From: Beverwykella pulmonaria
Taxonomy: Eukaryota; Ascomycota; Dothideomycetes; Pleosporales; Melanommataceae
Assembly (NCBI GenBank): GCA_001599595.1
Contig: BCHH01000011.1
Coordinates: 765,894 to 829,893 of the forward strand
DNA length: 64,000 nucleotides
Direction: 5' to 3'
Below, piece after piece: positions 31,873 to 42,306 of the stretch (positions within the stretch are counted from its first letter, which is position 1; every line of letters begins with the position of its first letter). Position numbers and translations under genes: made by a program. The notes beneath the pieces are model-generated. The model did not search any database. It saw only the letters and a list, made by a program, of their open reading frames with translations, and was not told where the DNA came from.

Positions 31873-32337
31873 ATGTCTTCCAACGTGCTTACAAACCGCG
31901 ACACCAACGCCCAGATCAAGGCGGGCCCTGCGCCGGAGGACAAGCCAAAGAGCCTGGAGTACCATCGCCAGGTCCTGGAGTCGCGTTTGCAGAGCGGACA
32001 GTGAGTTGAACTTGGCCCTGTTGCAATGCGCCGGTCTAATATGCGAAAAGGTCCCAACAATACATCTCTCCATCGGATGAGATCATGTCTCCTGCGACTC
32101 AGAAACTCAACGCCTTCCGCAACAAGCACATCTCGAAGAAGTGAGGCGCCCAATTCATTGGAATAGTAGAGCAGAAACTGACGCGCGCATAGATCGAAGC
32201 CGCAGACGCTCTTCAAGAAGACGAGCTCCAAGAACTTCGAGTCGGCCAAGGGCGCAGCTATGTTCGCGGACATCCCGAAGAAGGACAGCGCCGTGGTAGT
32301 GGTGAAGGAGGAGGAGAACGCGACCAAGGAACCTTAG
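31873..32337 (+). CDS. Spo12-like mitotic exit protein
   Basis: Three exons: 31873-32000, 32051-32140 and 32193-32337, coding 120 residues. Exon 2 codes the conserved Spo12 motif S-P-S-D-E-I-M-S-P-x-x-x-K-L-x-x-x-R-x-K, continuing into K-P-Q-T-L-F-x-K-T-S in exon 3. Spo12 is a small nuclear protein of the FEAR pathway, which promotes Cdc14 release in anaphase, and the S-P sites in the motif are Cdk sites. The N-terminus is polar and the C-terminus acidic. I start at 31873 because the sequence upstream in the same frame (open from 31627) has the composition of a leader. The splice sites used leave an AAAAG acceptor in intron 1. Confidence 0.82.
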
Positions 32338-32646
32338 TCTGGGCGTCCATTGCACCTACACAGTGATGTCCGTGGCGGCTTTCCTTTCTTCGACAATACC
32401 CCGGGTCAATATCGATATTTGTGAGGTTACACTCTATCTGATGTAATTGGGCACACACACTGGAGTTTTCGGTAATGACGGGATGATGATGACTGGCGGC
32501 TGTATGAATAGTGGAATGAATGCATTCGCAATGGCGATTTGATGACTGTGATTGATCTTTGGATGTCGTTGAGTGTCCGCTCACTGATTGACACGCCAAG
32601 CCCACTTGTTCATCCCAATGATTAGCTTCATCTGCAACTATCATCC

Positions 32647-33591
32647 ATGAGTGCCACTGACAAAGACCAACAGTCTCTAAAAGATGAGATCGCAGATCTG
32701 GAGAAGCGTCTACAGGATGCCAAATCTCGATTGAACCCGGGCGACACGATTGAGTCGCTGCCTACGCCCGCGAACGATGCAGGTACTTTGTCGCCCTCTC
32801 ACTGTTGTGAACACACGCCTAACACGGCTGCAGCACTCCACGCCCTCCTTCTCCTCTCCGACTCGGCGCTCCCTCTCGGGTCATTCGCGTTTAGCAGCGG
32901 GCTCGAGTCCTACCTCGCTCACCACAGGCCGTCGCCGCCATCGGCGTCTCAGGTACCCTCGTTCTACGCCTTCCTGCGACTCTCCCTCTCTACGCTCGCC
33001 AGCACCGCGCTTCCGTATGTCCTCGCAGGATACCGGACCCCGGAAGACATAGAGACGCTGGACAATGACTTTGATGCAAGCACGCCGTGCACAGTTGCGA
33101 GACGGGCAAGCATAGCACAGGGCCGGGCGCTGCTCACGGTCTGGGACCGCAGCTTCAAGACACAGTACACTACTTCTACAACAACCGCCAATGGATATAA
33201 CGGGACAGCAACAGCTGAGGCAACCACCTCGGCGGTCGAAGCATTGACATCCTTCTCCACCGCCCTCCGAACCTCCAGCCACCTCAACGCACACCTCGCG
33301 CCCCTTTGGGGCGTAGTCACCCATGTCCTCTCCATACCGCTCCGCGATGCTGCTTACCTCTTTCTCTTCTCGCATGCGAGGACGGTTATAAGCGCCGCCG
33401 TTCGTGCGAGCGTCATGGGCCCTTATCAGGCACAGGGTGTGCTTGCGGGCGCAGAGCTGCAGAAACGGATAAGAGGATTGGTGGAAGAGGGATGGGATAG
33501 GAAGGTTGAGGATGCGGGCCAGAGTGTTCCGGTTATGGATCTTTGGGTGGGCAGACATGAGAAGCTGTATAGTCGGATTTTCAACTCCTAA
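32647..33591 (+). CDS. Urease accessory protein UreF
   Basis: The first residues form a short coiled-coil-like N-terminus, then the UreF hallmark L-L-L-L-S-D-S-A-L-P-L-G-S-F-A-F-S-S-G-L-E-S-Y. Further blocks are A-R-R-A-S-I-A-Q-G-R-A-L-L, H-L-A-P-L-W-G-V-V and the C-terminal A-A-V-R-A-S-V-M-G-P-Y. The family forms a complex with UreD and UreG that loads nickel into apo-urease. An intron at 32783-32833 (51 nt, GTACTT donor, CTAAC branch, TGCAG acceptor) is very likely, because splicing joins the coiled region directly to A-L-H-A-L-L-L-L and gives 297 residues. The intron is a multiple of three and has no stop, so the unspliced frame is open as well (314 residues). Confidence 0.9.
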   Translation: MSATDKDQQSLKDEIADLEKRLQDAKSRLNPGDTIESLPTPANDAGTLSPSHCCEHTPNTAAALHALLLLSDSALPLGSFAFSSGLESYLAHHRPSPPSASQVPSFYAFLRLSLSTLASTALPYVLAGYRTPEDIETLDNDFDASTPCTVARRASIAQGRALLTVWDRSFKTQYTTSTTTANGYNGTATAEATTSAVEALTSFSTALRTSSHLNAHLAPLWGVVTHVLSIPLRDAAYLFLFSHARTVISAAVRASVMGPYQAQGVLAGAELQKRIRGLVEEGWDRKVEDAGQSVPVMDLWVGRHEKLYSRIFNS

Positions 33592-34026
33592 GCCTGTGCA
33601 AAGGAGGATGGTTGTAGCAACGATAAGGAAACTCATCGGAGCGCAACAAGCTTTCTCCATGCGGTGTGACGGAACGGCGATATTTTATTGGAGAGTATTA
33701 CAAGCGTCTCGAATGTTTCACACTCGTCGTAGTTCCGTAACTGGCACAGCATCCCGCCAAGGTGTGAATGGTAAGGTTTCGAACTACCCCACCACTCGCT
33801 TGTCAGATGGCGCCTCGTGCAGCCATCCATATCTACGAGTGGCAGAGCCTACGCCGACTACGACGCCCTGCCAAGACGGTCTTGTGAACGATATCAGGCG
33901 GCAACAAAGGTAGAGAGATGGCATTTCCTTTCACTCTTATGGATACAACATTAGTCTGAACTCTTTCGATTTCTATTCTCATACCCGGCCTGGCGCTTCA
34001 CGTCTTTTCGTTTCACTCTCCATAAC
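33592..34026. other. Intergenic region, ureF to SGNH hydrolase
   Basis: About 435 bp; no gene is seen. CT-rich sequence precedes the next start codon. Confidence 0.5.
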
Positions 34027-35223
34027 ATGCTCCCACCAAGCCTCGCCCCCTTCCTTCTCTCAGCTCTCTGCGCCCTTTCTCCTCTCGTCCAAGCTGAACA
34101 GGTCCCACTCCAAGCTCGTCTCCCCACCCAGTTCCCATGGATTAAGAAGTTCGCATCCATCGGCGACTCGTACGCCTCCGGTCTCGGGTCCGGCCCTCGC
34201 ATCGACTGGGCATGCTCCCGCTATGCGGCCTCATACCCACACGTCCTCCACACCTCGCTGCTCGGCGACGATGAAGCCCGCTTGCACCAGTTCCTTGCCT
34301 GCTCTGGTGCCTCTACCTCTATGATCCTGGAGTCGCAAGTCCCCAAACTAGAAGACAATCTGGACCTGCTGACGATTTCCGCGGGCGGAAACGATATTGG
34401 CCTCACGCCCGTACTCAACAACTGCGTATACCAGTTCTACATGAGTAGGGAAGAAGACTGCGAGACGGCCATCCACGAAGCACGCGAGCGGATACAGGAC
34501 CCTGCACTGCTGTACAAGAGTGTATTATCTGTCCTCGAAGCCTCTCAGCATAGGATGAACCGAGACGGCGTCATGGTGCTCACAGGGTACGCCCGGTTTT
34601 TCGGGACAGAGGACGAGATATGCGACAACGTGACGTGGGCGGTGTGGAGCGCAGTCGAGTTTGAGAAACAATATCTCCGCCGCTCGATGCGGCAATCCCT
34701 CAACGAGCTCGTGCAATCCGTAAACCAGGTCCTGAGAAACGCGACAGCAGCTGCCGGGCCGAATGTCCTGTTCGTAGACTACGATGCCGAGGTCGAGCGT
34801 AGAAAGGGCCGGTACTGCGAGCAAGGCATCCAGGAACCGGCCCCGAACCGCGAATCCTTGGTCTTTTACGAATGGGACACGGTCGATGCCGGCGAGAACC
34901 GCACTGCCCTCCAACACCATACCGGTGATCCCGTGCCGAGGGACTCTTTTGAGAGTGGGATTGCGAGCAGGATCAATAGGACGCTGGAGGAGCATCCGGG
35001 GTGGAGGTTTGATCCGGAGAAGGGGTTTGTGGATAGGGAGGGGGAGGGCGTAGGGGAGGAGGGGATTATTGGCGGGATTGGGGATGCGGTGCATTGGTTG
35101 TTGCCGGATAGTTGGAAGAGGGTTTTTCATATGAGGGCTGAGGGACATAGGATTGTGGCGGGGATGGTGGTGGAGGTGCTGGAGAGGTGGGAGAGAAGAG
35201 GGGAGGAGGTGAGCGAGTTATGA
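34027..35223 (+). CDS. Secreted SGNH/GDSL hydrolase (esterase or lipase)
   Basis: A single exon of 398 codons. Residues 1-23 form a signal peptide (hydrophobic core LAPFLLSALCALSPLV, then QA). Block I is I-G-D-S-Y-A-S-G, with the nucleophile Ser at 48. The conserved S-C-S/A-C-S-G-A pattern appears as L-A-C-S-G-A-S-T. Block III is S-A-G-G-N-D-I-G (the oxyanion Asn), and block V is probably F-H-M-R-A-E-G-H-R-I near the C-terminus, supplying the His. Several N-glycosylation sequons (N-V-T, N-A-T, N-R-T) support export. Members hydrolyse lipids or esters; the substrate is unknown. The pattern resembles fungal Streptomyces-lipase-like SGNH proteins. Confidence 0.88.
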   Translation: MLPPSLAPFLLSALCALSPLVQAEQVPLQARLPTQFPWIKKFASIGDSYASGLGSGPRIDWACSRYAASYPHVLHTSLLGDDEARLHQFLACSGASTSMILESQVPKLEDNLDLLTISAGGNDIGLTPVLNNCVYQFYMSREEDCETAIHEARERIQDPALLYKSVLSVLEASQHRMNRDGVMVLTGYARFFGTEDEICDNVTWAVWSAVEFEKQYLRRSMRQSLNELVQSVNQVLRNATAAAGPNVLFVDYDAEVERRKGRYCEQGIQEPAPNRESLVFYEWDTVDAGENRTALQHHTGDPVPRDSFESGIASRINRTLEEHPGWRFDPEKGFVDREGEGVGEEGIIGGIGDAVHWLLPDSWKRVFHMRAEGHRIVAGMVVEVLERWERRGEEVSEL

Positions 35224-36504
35224 AGCTTTTTTTTTTCCCCTTTGCTCCTGTCACGCAAACTGGAGAGTCTGCGGCGTAATGTATACACGGCCTTTTTTCT
35301 GTCTTAATATTTTTTCGCAGGGTGACTAGCGTCATTCTATACTGTTAGTTCCTTCTCTTTTTCTCTAGATATTTCTTCTTTTTGATGCGTGGGAATATGA
35401 TTTTAATTTGACACTCCGGTCACTACAAGCGTGTAGCGCACGTATACGACCTCTAGCAGTTACGGTAGACTCTCAAGACATGTCAATGACGCCATCGCAA
35501 CAGTCATGGAAAATATGAATATCCGCATGCTCACATATATTCAACTTTCCCTTGTCTCGGCGTCACTGCACTTGTTGCCTTCCTTCTACGGTGCTAGTTG
35601 GCCACAGAAACCTATCATGGCAATCACCACCTAAGCAGCATCTAAGCCCGTCGTTGGGCACGCTCTCCCTCTTGGCCCCGAGCTCCGTCAATATATGTTC
35701 GGCCTCGCCTTGAGAGTCATCACACTTCACCTCTCGGATCTAGGTACTCTCCTTCCTAGAATGTCGTGCTACTCGGGATGTTAGCACCGTCGCCCGTCAA
35801 GCTTTAACAGCTCTCTTCCACAACGATGTTGCCACTATCTGGAATGAGGGATTTCCTCTGCACCTGATCAAGACGGTGACCAGTGAGCTCGTTACTGGGA
35901 AAGGACGCTTGCGCGGTGTCGAACTCGACTCCTGCGACCTCCTTCGAGACGTCCCTTCTAATTATTGCTGTATGGATGACACCCCGCTCCCGCCATACCA
36001 TCATTTTTTAGGTCAGACTCGGGAAATAACAACACTCCCTAGATCTGTGGATGGAAATCGAGAGTTTTCCAGAGAGGGTCACGACGAGGTTAAATGTGCT
36101 GTCGAAGGGGCAGATGAAGTGTATTATTGATGTTAGTGATGACGAGAGAGTTCTTTTTAAGCATCAATGACTGTCTATTTTGGAGCTACTGTAGGTGTTC
36201 ATGGTGGTTGTGTGATGTTTGGGCAGTTGTATAGAGTGGTTAGATTTGGATCTGGCTCCTCTACAATATTATTATACCTTGAATCTGTACAAATAGCAGC
36301 ACGAGCCCACAATTCTTACTTGAGGACAATGCAATGCACAGCTGTATGAATCCCACTACAAACCCCGAACGCTTCGCCCAGCTACTTCTATCCACTGTCT
36401 GTGCCAACAAAGCTTTGATTCTCAACACTCAGGAGGTGGCAGCTAGTGGAATTTATCATCAGTTCGTCAAAACATGAATCATTACGTAAATAGTCACCAT
36501 GTAT
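35224..36504. other. Intergenic region with a possible gene relic
   Basis: About 1.3 kb without an intact gene. The candidate relic at 35645-36130 is listed separately. Confidence 0.5.
35645..36130 (+). pseudogene. Possible remnant of a short fungal F-box/2EXR-like gene
   Basis: One frame near 35655-35730 reads L-P-L-G-P-E-L-R-Q-Y-M-F-G-L-A-L, like the leucine-proline-glutamate-leucine-arginine motif opening many fungal F-box-like or 2EXR proteins. A coding-like segment in another frame, starting A-T-R-D-V-S-T-V-A-R-Q-A-L, follows from about 35770 to the stop near 36128. No intron joins them convincingly. I treat it as a decayed fragment with low confidence. Confidence 0.25.
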
Positions 36505-37599
36505 CTATATCACAATCAGCGAATCCGACAACGGATCCTGCCACCAGTAACCCCGGGCCAGCGGATGATTCTTCTGTCGCCTCGCTGCGCTCACCACCTG
36601 CAGCACATCTCGAACAAAAAACCAGGCAAGATCGACGCAAATCCACACTGCGACTATAAAGCCCAACAACGCCTTCCCGCGACTCAGTCTCCGGCCTCCA
36701 AACCAGCGCTGGAACCTTCCCCCCTTGAGCCCCAGCCGCGTGGATATTTCATCCCGGAAGATATACACGAAGATAATGAGGGTGAGGGACTGCCACCCTT
36801 GGAGCCAGATATTCCCGTTTGCCGTGAGAAGGAAGACGAGCGATCCGATAGACGTGTACATCCACTTATTGTCTTTTTTTGGCACAGACGCAATCGCCAG
36901 ATGCAGCGTCATAGCCGCCAGCGCGTCGACGAAGAACTGGCGTCTCTGATCGCCAAACACCCGCGCCTCGAACGTCTTGCTCGCCCTCCAATTCAACCGT
37001 AGAAGAAGCACCAACATGCTAGTCGTCCCGCAGATGGTAGCCGCAATCCCCATAGCCCCATTTCTGTGGTCGAAGCCTAATACGTGGTCCGCAATCTTTA
37101 CGCGCCGCACCCACATCACAATACTGCCTACAGCTTGCACGACGCCAAAGAGCGCGACAAGCAGTTTCCCGGCCCACGCCCAGTCCAGTGGCACGTGATT
37201 TTTCTCCGCACAATCACTGCCCACGTCCAATAGATGCATGTTCTTGCTCCTGTCCTTTCCATCCTCTTTATTCTCGTCGTCGTGCGAGAGAGAGGCGTGT
37301 ATGCCGAGTGCGGCGGAGAGATAGAAGCGGAAGTGCAGCGCGTCGTCGTCTTCGTAGTTGCGCAGGAAGTTGAGGAGCGAGCGCGAGGCACAAAAAAGAA
37401 GTTCGACGAGCGGGAGTGTGGGGACGAAGAGGAAGAACAGGAGGCGGAGGGCTTGGATGTGCTTTTTTGTGGGACGCCGGAGGAGAGAAGCGGCGTGGGC
37501 GTAGCTGACCAGGGCGAAGAAGTGTGTGCCTATGGTTTTTATGAAGAGGGCGAGGGGCGTGCGGACATTGAGAGGGGTGGAGGTGTCGCCGTCAGACAT
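36505..37599 (-). CDS. Unrecognised polytopic membrane protein
   Basis: A single open frame of 364 residues beginning MSDGDTST. It has about six or seven hydrophobic segments, for example around residues 48-68, 145-165, 180-200, 235-250, 260-275 and 325-345, separated by charged loops rich in Arg/Lys. There is a Lys/Asp/Glu-rich hydrophilic loop at about 105-125. No signal peptide, no recognised domain and no catalytic motif are visible. Length, composition and lack of internal stops support a real gene. I do not recognise the family. The closest neighbours are the candidate relics on both sides, so context does not help. Confidence 0.65.
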   Translation of the reverse strand: MSDGDTSTPLNVRTPLALFIKTIGTHFFALVSYAHAASLLRRPTKKHIQALRLLFFLFVPTLPLVELLFCASRSLLNFLRNYEDDDALHFRFYLSAALGIHASLSHDDENKEDGKDRSKNMHLLDVGSDCAEKNHVPLDWAWAGKLLVALFGVVQAVGSIVMWVRRVKIADHVLGFDHRNGAMGIAATICGTTSMLVLLLRLNWRASKTFEARVFGDQRRQFFVDALAAMTLHLAIASVPKKDNKWMYTSIGSLVFLLTANGNIWLQGWQSLTLIIFVYIFRDEISTRLGLKGGRFQRWFGGRRLSRGKALLGFIVAVWICVDLAWFFVRDVLQVVSAARRQKNHPLARGYWWQDPLSDSLIVI

Positions 37600-38480
37600 G
37601 GTCGTGAGTGAGTTGGATGGTGAGGAGAAGAGTATGGAGGACGGGAATGTAGCTCTATGGGAGGCTTGTTGGAAAGCATTTTGTCTTGCGTCTTGTTATG
37701 CGGCGTAGGTTTCGAAGGAGAGGTGAGGCGAGCATTGATGGCTGTGATGGGGCTATGTAGGATCGGCATTCCGAGAGTTACGAAGCCGGAACTGGGGGCA
37801 GAAACTATATGTTCCAAGTCTATTAGCTGTTCCACCATGGAAACGACGCATCGTTTCATTTCGAGAACGGCCTAATCAGGTATACTTAAGCATCACTCGC
37901 GTGTCCCACGCGGCTTGGACTCCATAAAATACACCACATCTCACAGACATGCTTCCATCCAAATGTGGTGAACACTACTCTACTTTACATGTAATAAGTC
38001 TGGACAAAGTCTTTTAAGGGATTTAGAATAAGAAATATAAATTCTCTTAATGCATTGCAGATTGTTCCCCCAAAGTCGGAATTGGCATTTCCCATATCTC
38101 TTGACCTCAACCAACTCACGAGCAACCGGACCTCTCCACACGGCTTCATGAAAACCACCATGAACACGAACTGGGACACCGACCTCTTCCATACCGCCGA
38201 CTTCGCGGAAAACTCCTCCTTTCCTCGTCCGCTTCCTACACCCTCGAAGCTGCAGAGATTAAGATGGCCACTTTTCCCGTGATTGGCGCGCCGACGGTGA
38301 GGGATGTTGTCGAGTTGATTAGGAGGCTGGGGACCGAGAGCATGTAGTTGGCATGCGGGCTATCGGATGGTTATTTTATCTATCTTTACATGGCCCGATC
38401 CTGTATTTACATCTTGTACATCTCGGTGAACGAGAAATCGTGCGCCAAACCATGCATCGCGTATCATACACAGCCTGATC
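37600..38480. other. Intergenic region with a small possible pseudogene
   Basis: About 880 bp. It contains the frameshifted coding-like segment at 38055-38347 listed separately; nothing else is supported. Confidence 0.5.
38055..38347 (+). pseudogene. Short frameshifted gene fragment of unknown family
   Basis: One frame from about 38055 to 38210 ends in D-T-D-L-F-H-T-A-D-F-A-E. After one base of slippage at a GAAAAC stretch (about 38208-38213), another frame continues L-L-L-S-S-S-A-S-Y-T-L-E-A-A-E-I-K and ends R-D-V-V-E-L-I-R-R-L-G-T-E-S-M with a TAG at 38345-38347. The two parts together look like the C-terminus of a real protein with a one-base deletion, or a sequencing error. I do not recognise the family. 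Confidence 0.35.
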
Positions 38481-39747
38481 TTACGCCGTCTTCTGCGCCT
38501 TCTTTCTCTCCACTGGCTTCCTAATGGCCACCTTCGCCCTCACCTCCTCAGGGACTTCAAACCCCTTCATCGCCTCCCTATACCCCTTCCCCTTGAGAAT
38601 CTCCCCAACCTTCTCCAGCACCGCCCTCTCCCTCCTACCACGATAATCGCCCTCGTCCTCATTGACGCTCTCGCCCACACTCGTCGCCGCCTCCAGACTC
38701 TCATACTCCCAGATATTCGCCTTCATACCGACCCCATAATACTGGTGCTTGGCCAAAAACGCCAACCAGGCTTTGACAACGTCGGGATGTCCGTCTTGGA
38801 TTTGTATCAGCCGCCGCATTGTGATGCGCTCGAAGTTCTCCTGCGATTTTTTGAACACGAAGTTGGCCCGAGGGACCGTCCAGCGCTCGGTGATGCGAGG
38901 AAGGGGAATGGGGCCCCGGGCACAGAGTCCCATGTAGTACGCCGCGCGGACCGCGAAGTCGGCGAAGAGAAGCAAGTTGCGGATCGAGTATGTGCGGAGC
39001 TGGAGATCACAGACGGGGACACCGTATTCGGGGGCGCGCCGGAGAGGGCGTAGAGTCATGGCTTGGACGTTGACAGGGTCCCGGAGGGCGTCGAGTTCTT
39101 TTTGAACGTCGGCGGGATGCGCGGGGGCTTCACCGCCGGGGAGCGTGATGCCTCGTTCTCTGTTCCTTTGTTAGTTTCTGGGGAGGGGTTTTGTTGTAGA
39201 GGGGGGTTTCAGATATGTACTTTGCGACTTTTATCGGCTCGACGCCGGCCTTCTTGTACATGGAGAGCAGCGTGAGGTGATCGGGCGTTTTCTGAATCTC
39301 CTTCCATTTCTGCGTTGCCTCTGCTTGGGTTTTCGGTTCCCAAGCCTTTTGTCTCTTCTCTGCTAACTGCTGGCTCTTCCATAGTCTGTATCTTACATTA
39401 GCATCTATCATGGCAACCCAACATCATGTATCAAGATCCATACCTTCGGTACTCGGCTGGATCTAACCCCATCCTCTCCAGCCGCTCTTCCAGTCCCATA
39501 CTATCGTCGATTCCCCTCACATCCTCCCTCTTTTTCTCCTTCTTCTTATCCTCCCTCTCATCATTCCTCTCCTCTGAGTGCTCCGACCGTGACGACTTCG
39601 TTCGCGAAAAAGTGTGTGTGTACGGTTTAGCTATCGTAATCTGTCCCACGTTTAGCAATTGCGCCCCAAACCCTCCCATAACTCGATTGATACCTTTACC
39701 CTCTTCGCCGGCCCAAAAAGCGACCTCGCACATCGTGGTGCTGCCAT
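38481..39747 (-). CDS. rsm10: Mitochondrial small-subunit ribosomal protein uS10m (Rsm10)
   Basis: Four exons: 39747-39694, 39640-39444, 39385-39221 and 39159-38481, coding 364 residues. Introns of 53, 58 and 61 nt have CTAAC/CTAAT-like branch sites. Exon 1 codes a basic N-terminus without acids (M-A-A-P-R-C-A-R-S-L-F-G), a good mitochondrial targeting sequence. The S10 domain is in exon 4: P-L-R-R-x-P-E-Y-G-x-P-V-C-D-L-Q-L-R, then P-I-P-L-P-R-x-x-E-R-W-T-V-P-R and H/F-K-K-S-Q-E-N-F-E-R-I-T-x-R-R-L-I-Q-I-x-D-G. The middle part (about residues 20-170) is charged and helical and is a fungal extension. The protein is part of the head of the mitoribosomal small subunit. An annotation starting at the in-frame Met at 39059 would lose the first half. 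It is divergent from the purine phosphorylase, with 244 bp between starts. Confidence 0.87.
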
Positions 39748-39991
39748 TACTGGATAAACACTCCGCTCGCAACGTTGGTGGGAGTCCGAGAAGTTCAAAA
39801 TAGACGCTAGCCCTATACACTCACCGCCCGGCAAAACAAAACGCTCGGAGACCACCGATCACGCCAAGCATGACCTTCCCTCTCCACTCTAGAGTTATGC
39901 TCCGCTAAGAAATACTCGCAGCCTGATATAAAAACTCTTCATTCCCCTTGAGAGCCTCATGCTCAGCAATAATACCGACAAAGTGTGAAAA

Positions 39992-41254
39992 ATGGACGCT
40001 CTCGCAGCACCAACCGCCTTCCAGCGCGCAACCGAAACGGCACTGCACATCCGGTCTAAGCTCCCTGACGCCTTGCAGAAGCCTAAAGTAGCTATCGTTT
40101 GCGGCTCTGGACTTGGTGGGCTCGTAAACACGATTGAGGACGAGCCCAAGGCTGAGCTCGCGTATGCGACTATTCCGAATTTTCCTCAAAGCACTGGTGA
40201 GTATGAATCACTGCCAAGGTACGTGGTTAGGCAACACGCCATGGTACTAAAACGTCTCGATTATAGTCCAAGGCCATGCAGGAAAGTTCGTCTTCGGGCT
40301 CATAGGACCGCACAAGATGCCTGTGGCGCTTCTTGTTGGACGAGCACAGTCAGTAACCAGACCTCACTGGCCATGAATAACCGTGGTTTCTGAGAATATG
40401 GATCAAGATTATTGACATGCATAGCTTCTATGAGGGCCACACTATGGACGCCGCCACCTTTGCAGCACGAGTCTGCAAAGTGCTAGGAGTGGAAACAATC
40501 ATCGGTGCGTTGAGAAGAGGCAAGAAAAAGTCAGACTTGAGCTCTGACTATGTATATAGTCACCAATGCAGCCGGCGGTTTGAACCAGGACTTCGCCGTA
40601 GGAGACATCGTGTGCTTGAATGATGTATGATACTACAAGCTCCCAAAACCGCACATCTGTACTAATTGACACAGCACCTGAACATGCCGGGTCTTGTTGG
40701 CGTCCACCCACTTCGAGGACCCAACATCGAGGAGTTCGGAGTTCGCTTCCCACCACTGTCCGACGCATACGACTTGGAGCTGAGAAAAAGAGCTCACCTA
40801 GCGTGGAAGAAACTTGGACTCGACAAGCAAAAGAGGCAATTGCATGAGGGGGTCTATGCATTTGTCTCAGGACCCACGTGAGTACACAACAGGTTGTACA
40901 GTGCCAATTCTGGATTTACTAAATCTGTACAGCTACGAGACTAGAGCCGAGTGCCGAATGCTCCGCACGTTGGGAGCCGACGTCGTAGGAATGTCGACAG
41001 TTCCTGAGATTGTCGTTGCTCGACACGCAGGAATCCGCGTCTTGGCCTTCAGCCTGGTGACCAATAGCGCTGTCCTTGAAGCTGGGCCTCGAGGAGACGA
41101 TCCGGCCATCCAGGCAATGAACAAGGCAGAGCTCGATGAGCACCTTGGCAAGGGGAAGGCGAACCACGAAGAAGTCTTGCAGGCTGGGAGGGAGGCTGCC
41201 AAGGACATACAGGCGCTGGTGAAGCAGATACTTTCGGATCTCTATGAAGCATAG
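39992..41254 (+). CDS. Purine nucleoside phosphorylase (Pnp1)
   Basis: Six exons: 39992-40196, 40267-40348, 40425-40504, 40560-40624, 40675-40877 and 40933-41254, coding 318 residues. All junctions keep frame. Motifs follow the trimeric PNP family: C-G-S-G-L-G-G-L (phosphate-binding Ser), Q-G-H-A-G-K (active-site His), [21 protein letters not shown] and G-M-S-T-V-P-E. It splits purine nucleosides such as inosine and guanosine with phosphate into base and ribose-1-phosphate in purine salvage. It is cytosolic; no targeting signal is seen. Confidence 0.94.
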
Positions 41255-41408
41255 GTCGGACATATGGATCTGACAGATACTGTGTAGCATTAGATCAGCC
41301 TGCCCCACTGATTGGGCGAACAGCTTACCAATATACCCCAGACCAAGCTTTCAACGCAAATATAGTGATTGAGACGGTGTGGAGGAGGACAATGACCAAC
41401 CCTAGTAC

Positions 41409-42306
41409 TCATCGTTTCCCAACTCCACCCTTTCGTTTGGCTTTGAGGGCCTTATAGAATCCCTTCTTCCCGCTCATCTTGGTCTTATGGATCTCAGTGA
41501 CCTTCCTCTTGAAACGTCCGCTCTGTTCCTCTTGTGCAAGGACTTCCTCTACCAAGGTCATCTTTCGTTCCTTGTTGGTAAGACGGCCATTGAGGAACTC
41601 GGTCGGGCCTTCAATGATGGTGCCCACCTGCGAAAATGCAGGGAATTCGGCCTTATTGTCCTTCTTGTAGTGCCGCTTCGGGTCCAGCACACCTCTCATC
41701 TTCAATAGCTGGAGATCGCGACGAAGCTCGGGGGTTAGCTCCGTTCGGGGCAGGTTGAACCAGTCGGAGCCTGCGGTGGCCTTCTTCTCCTTCGGTACTG
41801 TTAGCTAGCTCGACTAGAATAGGCAAGATGCGCGGAACAGAAAAACGAATGCCTCAGTGTAACTATGATTCTTATAAAAAGTACCCTCAATGGTGCAGGA
41901 AGGTACCCAAAACGGGACCCGAGTCTGCTTCAGGAAAAATTGGGATAATTGTCATCATGGGCGGAGGATATGTGCTGGTGGTACATACCTCTGCTTTCTG
42001 CTTTTTGATTTGGACGGGGTCCTCGATCTTTTTAATTCCATACGCTAAGGCTCGATCTTTCTCGCTGATAAGCCTCGCGGGGTCCAGCTGCCTGGTTCCG
42101 CCCTCGGTCTTGAGGTAGCTGTCTGCGACGTGCCCCGGCTTTAGCTTTGGGAGCTTGAATGGAACATCAGGAGCGGCGGGGGGGGAGACGGCCTGCTTCG
42201 CGCGCATGCGGCGCTCGGCGTCGTTGAGCAGCTCCCGCACCTGCTCGTCTGACAGTTCCTCATCGGTGTCGTCTTCGGGGAGGCGTTGATGCGCTGGCAA
42301 GGCCAT
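41409..42306 (-). CDS. fcf2: Pre-rRNA processing protein Fcf2
   Basis: Two exons, 42306-41989 and 41804-41409, coding 237 residues. The intron (41805-41988) is 184 nt, long for this window, with a GTATGT donor and a GCTAG acceptor; it is chosen because it keeps frame into K-E-K-K-A-T-A-G-S-D-W-F. The C-terminal half is the conserved Fcf2 domain: S-D-W-F-N-L-P-R-T-E-L-T-P-E-L-R-R-D-L-Q-L-L, D-P-K-R-H-Y-K-K-D, then a Lys-rich tail ending K-A-K-R-K-G-G-V-G-K-R. Fcf2 is a nucleolar factor of the early small-subunit processome, needed for cleavages of pre-18S rRNA. The N-terminal 100 residues are acidic then polar. A small extra exon inside the long intron cannot be excluded. Confidence 0.88.
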
